The notes under the pieces are model-generated. The model was not told where the DNA came from, did no database searches, and was given only the letters and a program-made list of their open reading frames with translations. A stretch of DNA of 64,000 nt from Amphibacillus xylanus NBRC 15112 (GTDB taxonomy: Bacteria; Bacillota; Bacilli; Bacillales; Amphibacillaceae), in NCBI RefSeq assembly GCF_000307165.1, contig NC_018704.1:2294001-2358000 (forward strand). Reading direction: 5' to 3'. Numbering within the stretch: position 1 is the first letter of the stretch; every line of letters starts with the position of its first letter. Position numbers and translations under genes: made by a program. Of the stretch, positions 8,664 through 16,693 are shown piece by piece.

Positions 8664-8816
8664 CCCTATTCACACCTATCTAATTGATATTGTCATAGAC
8701 CTCATGTCGATAAGTCCTATAATCACCAAGTTTAACAAGATCTATTATGCATTTCAAGTGAATTTTTTAAAAATTTAAACAATTCTCTCTAAATGACAAC
8801 AAAATGGAGTTAAAGT

Positions 8817-8866
8817 AAAACACCACTTGGAAAAGTGTACGAAAAATTATCCAAGTGGTGCTTTTA
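8817..8866 (-). terminator. Terminator after the acetylxylan esterase
   Basis: CACCACTTGG (8821-8830) and CCAAGTGGTG (8851-8860) form a perfect 10-bp stem with a 20-nt loop. A TTTTA run follows on the minus strand. Confidence 0.75.
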
Positions 8867-8878
8867 ATATTTAGTTAA

Positions 8879-9838
8879 CTACAATTGTTTAAACCATTGT
8901 AATGCTTGATCACCATGTTCAGGTATATACTCATGACCATGCTCTGGATAAATAACGATCTCTTTATTCGCTGTAATTTTATTATAAGCAGCAAATTGAG
9001 TAGATGGTGGACAAATCGGATCGCGCATGCCTGTCACCCAGATCACATCACCCTTTATCCGTGGTGATAAGTTTTGAATATCAATATATCCAAGACGATT
9101 AAAGACTTGATCGGCAGTTTTATGTGTTGGATCCATTGCTCTAAAATAGTATGAAATCTCTTCATAAGCTGTGTTGTTAATATCCATTTCCCAAACACGC
9201 TTAAAGTCAGATAAAAATGGGTAGACCGCATAAACTTGCTTGATTCGTGGTTCTAAACTAGCACAAGCAACGGCTAATGCACCACCTTGTGATTGACCAT
9301 ATGTACCTACTCTCGTTTCATCAATGTGATCCATATTCATTAAAATCCATGTAGCTTGTACCGTATCTAAGTAAACATGGCGATAGTAAAGTTGGTCAGG
9401 ATCAGAATCATGTAAGCCTCTGATAATATGACCCTTGATTGTCGGCCCTTCGGCAGCAACAGAATCTTGCGATAAGCCTCCCTGTCCTCGACAATCTAGC
9501 GCTAATACTGTAATCCCTTCAGCTGCATAAGCAATTTTATCTAACCAATCTCCACTGTTGCCATAGTAGCCGTGAAACATGACAACTCCTTGTCCCGTTG
9601 CAATATGTTCTTTTGGACGAACAAACTTAGCATGGACCTTTGCCCCACCGACCCCAGTAAAGTATAGGTGGTAACAGTCAGCTATCTGACTCTTAAAATC
9701 ACTTTCTACCAATTGATAGTTTAAAGGTAATTCTCTTAATTCTTCTAGTGCTCGTTCCCAATACTGATCGAAATCACTAGGTAGTGGACTTCTCCCTGTA
9801 TACTTGTATAAATCAGCTAACGGCATATCTAGATGCAT
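8879..9838 (-). CDS. Acetylxylan esterase / cephalosporin-C deacetylase (CE7)
   Basis: The 319-residue cytosolic alpha/beta hydrolase has the family 7 carbohydrate esterase features: the RGQGG loop (in 'ALDCRGQGGLSQ'), nucleophile Ser in GQSQGGALAVA, acid Asp in 'TGMRDPICPP' and the catalytic His in 'EHGHEYIP'. CE7 enzymes are hexamers that remove acetyl groups from short xylo-oligosaccharides and cephalosporin C. No signal peptide is present, consistent with deacetylation of imported oligosaccharides. With the GH11 xylanase at 42.5 kb it supports xylan use. A candidate cre lies about 75 bp upstream. Confidence 0.92.
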   Translation of the reverse strand: MHLDMPLADLYKYTGRSPLPSDFDQYWERALEELRELPLNYQLVESDFKSQIADCYHLYFTGVGGAKVHAKFVRPKEHIATGQGVVMFHGYYGNSGDWLDKIAYAAEGITVLALDCRGQGGLSQDSVAAEGPTIKGHIIRGLHDSDPDQLYYRHVYLDTVQATWILMNMDHIDETRVGTYGQSQGGALAVACASLEPRIKQVYAVYPFLSDFKRVWEMDINNTAYEEISYYFRAMDPTHKTADQVFNRLGYIDIQNLSPRIKGDVIWVTGMRDPICPPSTQFAAYNKITANKEIVIYPEHGHEYIPEHGDQALQWFKQL

Positions 9839-9913
9839 AATTCTTCCCTCACTCTTAATTAATAATCTATAAAACCTAACTATCCCTATTTAACGGTTAA
9901 CCACCTTAAATAA

Positions 9914-9927
9914 ATAAAGCGGTTTCA
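9914..9927 (-). promoter_or_regulatory. Candidate cre (CcpA) site upstream of the esterase
   Basis: On the minus strand TGAAACCGCTTTAT matches the cre consensus TGNAANCGNNNNCA at all but one of its fixed positions. It lies 75 bp before the esterase start, in the intergenic region shared with the PTS operon. Confidence 0.45.
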
Positions 9928-10037
9928 TTTCTAGGAAAATAAGTAGATTTAGTAACATTATACTATCAATTTAATTGTTCGTTAACAATTAATATCTTGG
10001 CACTACTATAATATCTAGTATTTTGGAAAATTAACAT

Positions 10038-10058
10038 TTTCCGTTAGGCTAACGGAAA
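10038..10058. promoter_or_regulatory. Inverted repeat, candidate LicR-type activator site
   Basis: TTTCCGTTAG and CTAACGGAAA are perfect inverted 10-mers around a single G. The position, about 80 bp before the first PTS gene and just upstream of a weak -35, fits the operator of the PRD activator encoded downstream. No second copy was found next to the regulator gene. Confidence 0.55.
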
Positions 10059-10073
10059 TATAGCAAGTGGTAA

Positions 10074-10087
10074 TGTAAGCGCTTTTG
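10074..10087 (+). promoter_or_regulatory. Candidate cre site of the beta-glucoside PTS operon
   Basis: TGTAAGCGCTTTTG matches six of eight fixed cre positions and is centred on AGCGCT. A plausible promoter is TGGTAA (10068-10073) with TAAAAT (10091-10096) at 17-bp spacing, so the cre lies between -35 and -10 and the inverted repeat lies upstream: a classic activator-plus-CcpA arrangement. Confidence 0.5.
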
Positions 10088-10139
10088 CAATAAAATCAAA
10101 ATTGAGAAGGTATTAAACTATGATAACGGAGGTCGTTTG

Positions 10140-10451
10140 ATGAAAAGAATTTTATTGGCCTGTTCTTCAGGAATGTCAACAAGCTTACTTGTATCCAAAA
10201 TGGAACAAGCAGCTAAAGAACAAGGTATTGAAGCAAAAATTTGGGCTGTTGCCCAAGACAAAGCACCTGAAGATATGAAACAAGCAGATGTTCTACTAAT
10301 CGGACCACAAATGCGTTTTATGAAGAAGAAGTTTTCAGTCGTCGCAGAAGAGCTCGGTATTCCATTAGATGTCATTGACCCAGTTTCGTACGGAAGAATT
10401 GATGGAAAAGCAGTCTTTAATCATGCACTTGCGTTAATTGAGAAAGGTTAG
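10140..10451 (+). CDS. licB: PTS cellobiose/oligo-beta-glucoside EIIB
   Basis: This 103-residue protein begins MKRILLACSSGMSTSLLVSKM, the phosphocysteine loop of lactose/cellobiose-type EIIB with active Cys8. ATG 10140 was chosen because GGAGG ends 7 nt before it; the TTG one codon earlier is too close. EIIB accepts phosphate from EIIA and passes it to the sugar during import through EIIC. First gene of an operon EIIB-EIIC-EIIA-phosphoglucosidase, as in Bacillus lic/cel operons. Confidence 0.94.
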   Translation: MKRILLACSSGMSTSLLVSKMEQAAKEQGIEAKIWAVAQDKAPEDMKQADVLLIGPQMRFMKKKFSVVAEELGIPLDVIDPVSYGRIDGKAVFNHALALIEKG

Positions 10452-10498
10452 TTTTTTAAGCAATTATATGTGTCAATATTAAAAAGGAGGATTATATC

Positions 10499-11791
10499 AT
10501 GAACAGTCGTTTTATGAATCAGCTGGAAAATGTACTTATGCCTATCGCTGATAAGTTAAATAACAACCGTTATTTAACTGCATTACGTAATGGATTTTTA
10601 GTTGCCTTACCGTTAATTGTTTTTGGCTCTATATTCGTCGTTATTGCACACCTACCTTTTATTGATAAGTTAATTGGAGAAGAAGCATACGCCACGTTTC
10701 AAGATGCTTTAGGTCCTGCTTCTGCCGCCACACTAAGTATTATGGGGCTTTTCGTCATACTTGGTATCGGTTATAAAATGGTCGAACAACGGGGTGGAGA
10801 ATCGATATACGGTGCAGCAGTTGCACTCGGAGCATATTTAATTCTCACTCCACAAGTATTAGGGGAAACTACTGGCGTAATCCCTACTTCCGCTCTAAGT
10901 GCCCAAGGCCTGTTCTTAGGGATCTTTACTGCATTTATTGCAGCTGAGCTCTATCAATTTTTCGTTAACAAAAAACTAACGATTAAAATGCCAGAAGGTG
11001 TACCTAGTTCTGTCTCTCGTTCATTTAGTTCGTTAATTCCAATTGCATTTACATTAACGATCTTTTTGGCAGTACGGATTATCTTTAGCTATACATCATT
11101 TGAAACAGTGCAAAACTTTATTTATACAATTATCCAAGAACCATTAACTGCTTTAGGCAGTGGTTTACCTGCTACGCTTATTGCCATTTTACTTATTCAA
11201 ATCTTTTGGTTCTTTGGCTTACACGGACAAATTATTATTAACTCAGTGCTTGACCCAATTTGGTTCAGCTTAAATGACCAAAACTTCCAAGCTTTCCAAG
11301 CAGGTCAAGAATTACCTAATATCGTAACAAAGCAATTCGTTGATACGTTTATCGTAGGTATTGGTGGCTCAGGTATGACATTAGCTGTATTACTCGCTAT
11401 TTTCGTCATTGCGAAAAGTAGGCAAATGCGCGAGATCGGTAAGTTAAGTATCGGTTCAGGTATCTTTAACGTTAATGAGCCTGTTATATTCGGTTTACCG
11501 ATTATCATGAACCCGTTAGCGATTATTCCTTGGCTACTTGCACCAGTTGTCGTTGGAGCCGTTACTTATTTTGCAATGGCAATTGGCTTTGCTCCAAAAC
11601 CAGCGGGTGTAATTGTACCATGGACGACACCTGCCTTATTAAGTGGTTATCTAGCCACTGGAAATAATATTATGGGGTCAGTCATGCAGCTAATTAATAT
11701 GGCAATAGTCTTTACAATCTGGCTACCATTCCTAAAAATTATGGATAAACAGTATTATGAAAGTGAACGAACAGCGAAAAAAGCAAGTTAG
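10499..11791 (+). CDS. licC: PTS cellobiose/oligo-beta-glucoside EIIC permease
   Basis: The 430-residue membrane protein has about ten helices and the cellobiose/lactose EIIC signatures: FGSIFVVIAHLP near the N-terminus, 'FFGLHGQIIINSVLDP', 'VGIGGSGMTLAVLLAI' and the substrate motif 'NVNEPVIFGLPIIMNP'. It transports and phosphorylates the disaccharide together with EIIB and EIIA. AAAAGGAGG is 8 nt before ATG. It follows EIIB by 47 bp and precedes EIIA. Confidence 0.95.
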   Translation: MNSRFMNQLENVLMPIADKLNNNRYLTALRNGFLVALPLIVFGSIFVVIAHLPFIDKLIGEEAYATFQDALGPASAATLSIMGLFVILGIGYKMVEQRGGESIYGAAVALGAYLILTPQVLGETTGVIPTSALSAQGLFLGIFTAFIAAELYQFFVNKKLTIKMPEGVPSSVSRSFSSLIPIAFTLTIFLAVRIIFSYTSFETVQNFIYTIIQEPLTALGSGLPATLIAILLIQIFWFFGLHGQIIINSVLDPIWFSLNDQNFQAFQAGQELPNIVTKQFVDTFIVGIGGSGMTLAVLLAIFVIAKSRQMREIGKLSIGSGIFNVNEPVIFGLPIIMNPLAIIPWLLAPVVVGAVTYFAMAIGFAPKPAGVIVPWTTPALLSGYLATGNNIMGSVMQLINMAIVFTIWLPFLKIMDKQYYESERTAKKAS

Positions 11792-11863
11792 CAAAAAATA
11801 TGGTGGGTGGTTCCTTACCTCCCACCTTTCATTTTAACTATCACATCTTTTAGGAGGTCAACT

Positions 11864-12172
11864 ATGAAATCCAATATTACAGAAATTGCTTTCCAAATCA
11901 TTTTAAATGCGGGTAACGGAAAATCAAATGCAATGGAAGCGATACAAGCAGCAAAGTCAGGAGATTTTCAAACTGCCGATCAACATATTCAAGAAGCAAA
12001 TGAGGATCTCCGAAAGGCTCACCTATTTCAAACTAAGTTACTTCAAGACGAAGCGAATGGATTAGACAAAGAAATTAGCATTATCCTAATACATGCCCAA
12101 GATCACTTGATGACAGCAATTACTGTTCGAGATTTAGCAATTGAAATGATTGAGCTTTATCGTAGACTATAA
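11864..12172 (+). CDS. licA: PTS cellobiose/lactose-type EIIA
   Basis: The 102-residue helical protein is of the lactose/cellobiose EIIA type; the phospho-acceptor is the first His of LIHAQDHLM (His77). It starts at ATG 11864 behind TTAGGAGGTC, not at the upstream in-frame GTG-like position at 11807. It carries phosphate from HPr to EIIB. It is 12 bp before the phosphoglucosidase gene, so co-translated in one operon. Confidence 0.94.
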   Translation: MKSNITEIAFQIILNAGNGKSNAMEAIQAAKSGDFQTADQHIQEANEDLRKAHLFQTKLLQDEANGLDKEISIILIHAQDHLMTAITVRDLAIEMIELYRRL

Positions 12173-12184
12173 GGAGGAATCGAT

Positions 12185-13570
12185 ATGACATTAAAGTATA
12201 CTTTTCCTAACGACTTTTGGTGGGGTAGCGCCTCATCTGCAACTCAAATAGAAGGATCAGATAACGGTATTAAAGGTAAAGACATTTGGGATCATTGGTA
12301 CCAATCTGAGCCTAACCGCTTCTTTGATCAAATTGGACCTGGCCAAACTTCTGACTTCTATCATCATTATCAGGAAGATATTAAGAATATGAAGCAAACA
12401 GGACATAATAGCTTTCGACTCTCAATCTCATGGTCAAGGCTGATCCCAGGTGGAAAAGGCGAAGTCAATCAACAGGCTGTTGACTTTTACCGAGATGTTA
12501 TTGACCAATTACTTGCACATGAGATTGAACCATTCGTCAATTTATTCCACTTCGATATGCCCTATCCACTGCACGAATTAGGCGGTTGGGAAAATCGACA
12601 AGTCATCGATGCTTATTTAGACTATGCAACAATTGCATTTGAGCTCTTTGGCGATCGAGTAAAAAAATGGTTTACCTTTAATGAGCCTATCGTTCCTGTT
12701 GAAGGTGGCTATTTATATGATTTTCATTATCCAAATATCGTTGATTTTAAAAAGGCAATTCAAGTAGCATACCATACGATGATCGCACATAAAAAAGCGG
12801 TCCAATATTACCATGGAAATTTCAATGGAGAAATTGGTATTATCCTAAACTTAACTCCTTCCTACCCACGCAGCCAGCACCCTGCTGATCTTAAAGCTGC
12901 TCATCTTTGTGATTTACTTTTTAATCGAAGTTTCCTTGATCCTGCTGTAAAGGGAGAGTATCCAAAAGACTTAATAGAATTATTAGCTACATACGACCTA
13001 TTACCACAAATAGAACCTGATGACGAACAATTAATTCGTGATCATCAAATAGATTTATTAGGCGTGAATTATTATCAACCAAGACGAGTGAAAGCTAAAG
13101 AAAATCTACCAAATCCAGCTAGCCCGATAATGCCAGAATGGTTCTTTGACAGCTATGACATGCCCGGTAGAAAAATGAACCCTTATCGTGGATGGGAAAT
13201 CTATGAAAAAGGGATTTACGATATTATGGTAAACTTAAAAGATAATTATGGAAATATCCCTTCTTTCATCTCTGAAAATGGGATGGGTGTTGAGAATGAA
13301 GAGCGATTTGTAAATAATGGTCAGATCGAGGATGATTATCGGATTGATTTTATTAAAGGCCACTTAAAATGGCTTCACAAAGCAATATTAGCCGGCTGTA
13401 ATGTTAAGGGTTACCACCTATGGACATTTCTCGATAATTGGTCATGGATGAATGCATATAAAAACAGATATGGCTTCTATGCCGTCGATATAAATACACA
13501 AAAGCGAACCGCGAAGAAAAGCGCAAAGTGGTTTGCTAAAATTGCAGAGCAAAATGGTTTCAATAACTAG
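12185..13570 (+). CDS. 6-phospho-beta-glucosidase (GH1)
   Basis: The 461-residue glycoside hydrolase family 1 enzyme splits imported 6-phospho-cellobiose or aryl-6-phospho-beta-glucosides. The acid/base Glu is in 'WFTFNEPIVP' (about residue 166) and the nucleophile Glu in 'SFISENGMGV' (about 364). The N-terminus 'FPNDFWWGSASSATQIEG' is typical. The C-terminal 'KRTAKKSAKWFAKI' has the Lys/Lys-Ser region that binds the 6-phosphate in GH1 phosphoglycosidases. It ends the operon. Bacillus lic operons use a GH4 enzyme (LicH) in this place, so the hydrolase differs. Confidence 0.93.
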   Translation: MTLKYTFPNDFWWGSASSATQIEGSDNGIKGKDIWDHWYQSEPNRFFDQIGPGQTSDFYHHYQEDIKNMKQTGHNSFRLSISWSRLIPGGKGEVNQQAVDFYRDVIDQLLAHEIEPFVNLFHFDMPYPLHELGGWENRQVIDAYLDYATIAFELFGDRVKKWFTFNEPIVPVEGGYLYDFHYPNIVDFKKAIQVAYHTMIAHKKAVQYYHGNFNGEIGIILNLTPSYPRSQHPADLKAAHLCDLLFNRSFLDPAVKGEYPKDLIELLATYDLLPQIEPDDEQLIRDHQIDLLGVNYYQPRRVKAKENLPNPASPIMPEWFFDSYDMPGRKMNPYRGWEIYEKGIYDIMVNLKDNYGNIPSFISENGMGVENEERFVNNGQIEDDYRIDFIKGHLKWLHKAILAGCNVKGYHLWTFLDNWSWMNAYKNRYGFYAVDINTQKRTAKKSAKWFAKIAEQNGFNN

Positions 13571-13682
13571 TTCTAAGTAGATTAAGCGTAGTGAAATATC
13601 CTGCGCTTCTTCTCCTAACTTAATTTAACTAGCATATAGTAAAAATAATAGATTCATAGGTTATGAAGAAAGTGGTGATAAA

Positions 13683-15617
13683 GTGAGTGCTCGATTGTTT
13701 TCAATTTTACGAGTATTAATGGCAAATGAGAAACCAGTAACTAGCGAATATATTGCTCAATTACTTAATGTAACGTCTCGTACAATTCGAGATGATATTA
13801 AGATACTTGATCGAATCTTACAAGATTTCGGAGCTAATATCCAATCAATCAGAGGGATTGGTTTTCAACTGATAATAGATAATGATCACGAATTTCGAAG
13901 TTTCCTAAATCAAAAGCTTAACGAGCAAACAGTACCTAATTCTCCCGAAGAGCGAATTACGTACTTAATTAAACGCTTCTTACTTGCTGATAGCTACTTA
14001 AAACTAGATGATCTCTGTGAAGAAATGCATATTAGCAAATCAACCATTCAAAATGATTTGCGATCAGTAAAAAAAATATTTAAGCAGTACAATCTTTCTC
14101 TTCAACAAAAACCAACCTATGGATTAAAACTCTATGGAAATGAAGTTAAAATGCGCTTTGCCCTATCGGAGCATATTTTCGACCGTAGTGAACCAATCTC
14201 TAAAACAACTTGGATTAAGCAACTTGCTCAAATTACAGAAATCAGCTTAGAAGAACTTGAAAAAGTCTGGTCAATCATCATTAAAGAAATTAAAGTAAAT
14301 CAAATCTATCTTTCCGATATTGCGATAAATAATTTATTTATCCATATCATTATTGCCTATAAACGAATTAAAGACGGTCATTATGTTTCACTGATTCACC
14401 AAGATTTAAAGGAAATTAAATTACAGAAGGAATACCAAGTGGCGTTATCAATTGTTCGTAAAACTGAAACTATTTTAGAAATTAAATTCCCAGATGTAGA
14501 AATAGCGTATATTACGATTCACTTGCTCGGTACGAAAATGGTCAAGCAGTCGAAATTAACGGAGACTGAATTTGAAAACATTTTGGAAAAACAAACACAA
14601 GTATTAACGACGAAAATACTGGACTTAATAGAAGCAAAAATGAACTTAGGCATCCGCCACGATCAAGAGTTAATCATTGGTCTTGGGTTGCATTTAAAGC
14701 CAGCAATTAATCGATATAAGTACGGTATGAATATTAGAAATCCAATGTTAAATGATATTAAATTAAACTACCCTGTCGCCTTTGAGGCTGCTGTTATGGC
14801 AGGAATGGTGCTTGATAACGAAATTAATGTCTTAATTGATGAGAATGAAATTGGCTATATCGCCTTACACATTGGTGCAGCGATTGAACGAAAGAAGCTA
14901 AAAACAGGACCGAAAAAATGCTTTATCGTATGCGCATCAGGTCTTGGAAGCGCCCATTTAATTAAATATAAATTACAATCTGTTTTAGGTTCTCAAATTC
15001 AAGTAATGGGAACGACAGAATTTTATCAATTAAAACAGATTCCTTTTTCAGAGATTGACTTTATTATCAGCTCAGTGCCAATACAAGAAAAACTCCCTTG
15101 CCCTGTTATAGTCGTCAATACGATACTTTCAGAAACAGACCTAGATCGAATTAAAACTCATTTAAACAAAAGAACAGAGACAATTAACGATTATATTAAA
15201 GAAGAGTTTGTTTTCTTAAATCAAACATTCCCTACTAAGGAGAGCGCACTACAGTTTCTAGTTAATCAAATTAAAACAAAAATGAGTTTACCAGATAACT
15301 ATTTGGATTTGATCTATGAGCGTGAAGAAGTTGCACCTACAGCCTATGGCAACTTGGTGGCAATCCCCCATCCAATTACTGCACAGGCAAAGGAAACTTT
15401 TTTAACGATTTGTACGCTACAAAAACCGATTAATTGGTCTAATAAACGCGTACAACTTATTTGCTTACTAAATGTTGAGAAAGACGGACATAAGGATTTA
15501 GAAATCATGTATAAAGGCCTAATTAAAGTTATTGAAGATCCAACGATTGTTCAACAGTTAATTCAAGCAAGAAATTACTCTGAATTTATAAAACCACTAT
15601 TACAGCTATATTCTTAG
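13683..15617 (+). CDS. licR: LicR/MtlR-type PRD transcriptional activator with EIIB and EIIA domains
   Basis: The 644-residue regulator has, in order, an N-terminal HTH (about 5-60), a second Mga-type HTH (95-145), two PRD domains (about 170-400, with His in 'NNLFIHIIIAY' and 'IGYIALHIGAA'), an EIIB-like domain with Cys in 'VCASGLGSAHL' (about 415) and a fructose/mannitol-type EIIA domain with His in 'AIPHPI' (about 561). Such proteins activate PTS operons when dephosphorylated by their EIIB and phosphorylated by HPr. It follows the beta-glucoside PTS operon in the same direction. The start is GTG at 13683, and the gap of 112 bp could hold its own promoter. Confidence 0.9.
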   Translation: MSARLFSILRVLMANEKPVTSEYIAQLLNVTSRTIRDDIKILDRILQDFGANIQSIRGIGFQLIIDNDHEFRSFLNQKLNEQTVPNSPEERITYLIKRFLLADSYLKLDDLCEEMHISKSTIQNDLRSVKKIFKQYNLSLQQKPTYGLKLYGNEVKMRFALSEHIFDRSEPISKTTWIKQLAQITEISLEELEKVWSIIIKEIKVNQIYLSDIAINNLFIHIIIAYKRIKDGHYVSLIHQDLKEIKLQKEYQVALSIVRKTETILEIKFPDVEIAYITIHLLGTKMVKQSKLTETEFENILEKQTQVLTTKILDLIEAKMNLGIRHDQELIIGLGLHLKPAINRYKYGMNIRNPMLNDIKLNYPVAFEAAVMAGMVLDNEINVLIDENEIGYIALHIGAAIERKKLKTGPKKCFIVCASGLGSAHLIKYKLQSVLGSQIQVMGTTEFYQLKQIPFSEIDFIISSVPIQEKLPCPVIVVNTILSETDLDRIKTHLNKRTETINDYIKEEFVFLNQTFPTKESALQFLVNQIKTKMSLPDNYLDLIYEREEVAPTAYGNLVAIPHPITAQAKETFLTICTLQKPINWSNKRVQLICLLNVEKDGHKDLEIMYKGLIKVIEDPTIVQQLIQARNYSEFIKPLLQLYS

Positions 15618-15658
15618 GCTTATTATCACTCAAATCTATAAAGTGAGGAGCTAAGTTC

Positions 15659-16618
15659 ATGTACAGTGGACCATTATTTTTACGACCTTCTTTTCACAAG
15701 CGGATCTGGGGTGGCACTAGGCTAAACCACTATTTCCGTGATCAGCTACCGAGTGATACAATTGGTGAAGCATGGGTGATTTCTGCTCATAAAAATGGCC
15801 CTAGCCAAGTACTTAATCAACCCTTTATTAATCAAACGCTTAATGACGTCTGGATGAATCATCCAGAGCTATTCAATCGAAACAAACAACAACGTGATGA
15901 GGCCTATCCACTACTTGTGAAATTACTCGATGCTAAGCATCCATTATCTGTTCAAGTTCACCCTGATGATACTTATGCCCAACAAATCGAGGGCGAAACC
16001 TTTGGCAAAACAGAGTGTTGGTATATCCTCGAAGCGGAGGCAAATGCTGAAATCATATTCGGTCATAACGCCCAATCAAAAAAGCAGTTTGAACAAATGG
16101 CTAGATCAGGAAAATGGGAGCAATTATTCAAAAAGAAATCCGTTAAGCGAGGGGATTTTATTTATATCCCAAGTGGGACACTCCATGCGATCGGTCCGGG
16201 TATTATCTTATTGGAAATTCAACAAAACTCTGATATCACTTATCGTGTCTATGATTATGATCGAGCAGATCAGAGTGGAAAGAAAAGAGAATTACATTTA
16301 GAAGATTCACTTAAAGTTATTTCTATACCACACCATGACCCACAACATCAACAATCACAATCGATCAAAGACGGATTAATTCAAACAAGATTAATCACAA
16401 CTCCGTATTTTACCGTTTATCATTGGAGGCTAGATGGTATAAGTAAGCTAAATCAAATAGCTGATTTTATTCAAGTTAATGTGATTAATGGTGAAGCTAA
16501 TCTCACCATCGATGATCACCAATTTGTCATTAAAAAGGGTGATAACTTTATTCTTCCCGCCACAATTGCAAGTTTTACTCTAAAAGGTTTTGCAGAATTT
16601 ATTGTTTCTCACACTTAA
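15659..16618 (+). CDS. manA: Mannose-6-phosphate isomerase, class I
   Basis: The 319-residue cupin enzyme interconverts mannose-6-P and fructose-6-P. Metal-binding signatures are visible: 'LSVQVHPDDTYA' (His), 'GKTECWYILEAE' (Glu) and 'SGTLHAIGPGIILLEIQQ' (His, Glu). The N-terminus 'GPLFLRPSFHKRIWGGTRL' is typical of Bacillus ManA. AGTGAGGAG is the ribosome site. It follows the LicR-type regulator by 41 bp and may be co-transcribed with it; ends at a shared terminator. Confidence 0.94.
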   Translation: MYSGPLFLRPSFHKRIWGGTRLNHYFRDQLPSDTIGEAWVISAHKNGPSQVLNQPFINQTLNDVWMNHPELFNRNKQQRDEAYPLLVKLLDAKHPLSVQVHPDDTYAQQIEGETFGKTECWYILEAEANAEIIFGHNAQSKKQFEQMARSGKWEQLFKKKSVKRGDFIYIPSGTLHAIGPGIILLEIQQNSDITYRVYDYDRADQSGKKRELHLEDSLKVISIPHHDPQHQQSQSIKDGLIQTRLITTPYFTVYHWRLDGISKLNQIADFIQVNVINGEANLTIDDHQFVIKKGDNFILPATIASFTLKGFAEFIVSHT

Positions 16619-16630
16619 TAGAGCCATAAA

Positions 16631-16682
16631 AATAAAACAGCAACATTTACAATAAAAGTAAATATCGCTGTTTTATTAATAC
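16631..16682. terminator. Bidirectional terminator between manA and the ABC block
   Basis: AATAAAACAGC (16631-16641) pairs with GCTGTTTTATT (16667-16677), with an inner ATTTAC/GTAAAT stem. Confidence 0.8.
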
Positions 16683-16693
16683 TATTTTTCATC

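Noticed and set aside
8664-8816. T-box leader for serC
   Set aside because: No GGTGG-type T-box sequence and no terminator/antiterminator pair; the region is short and AT-rich.
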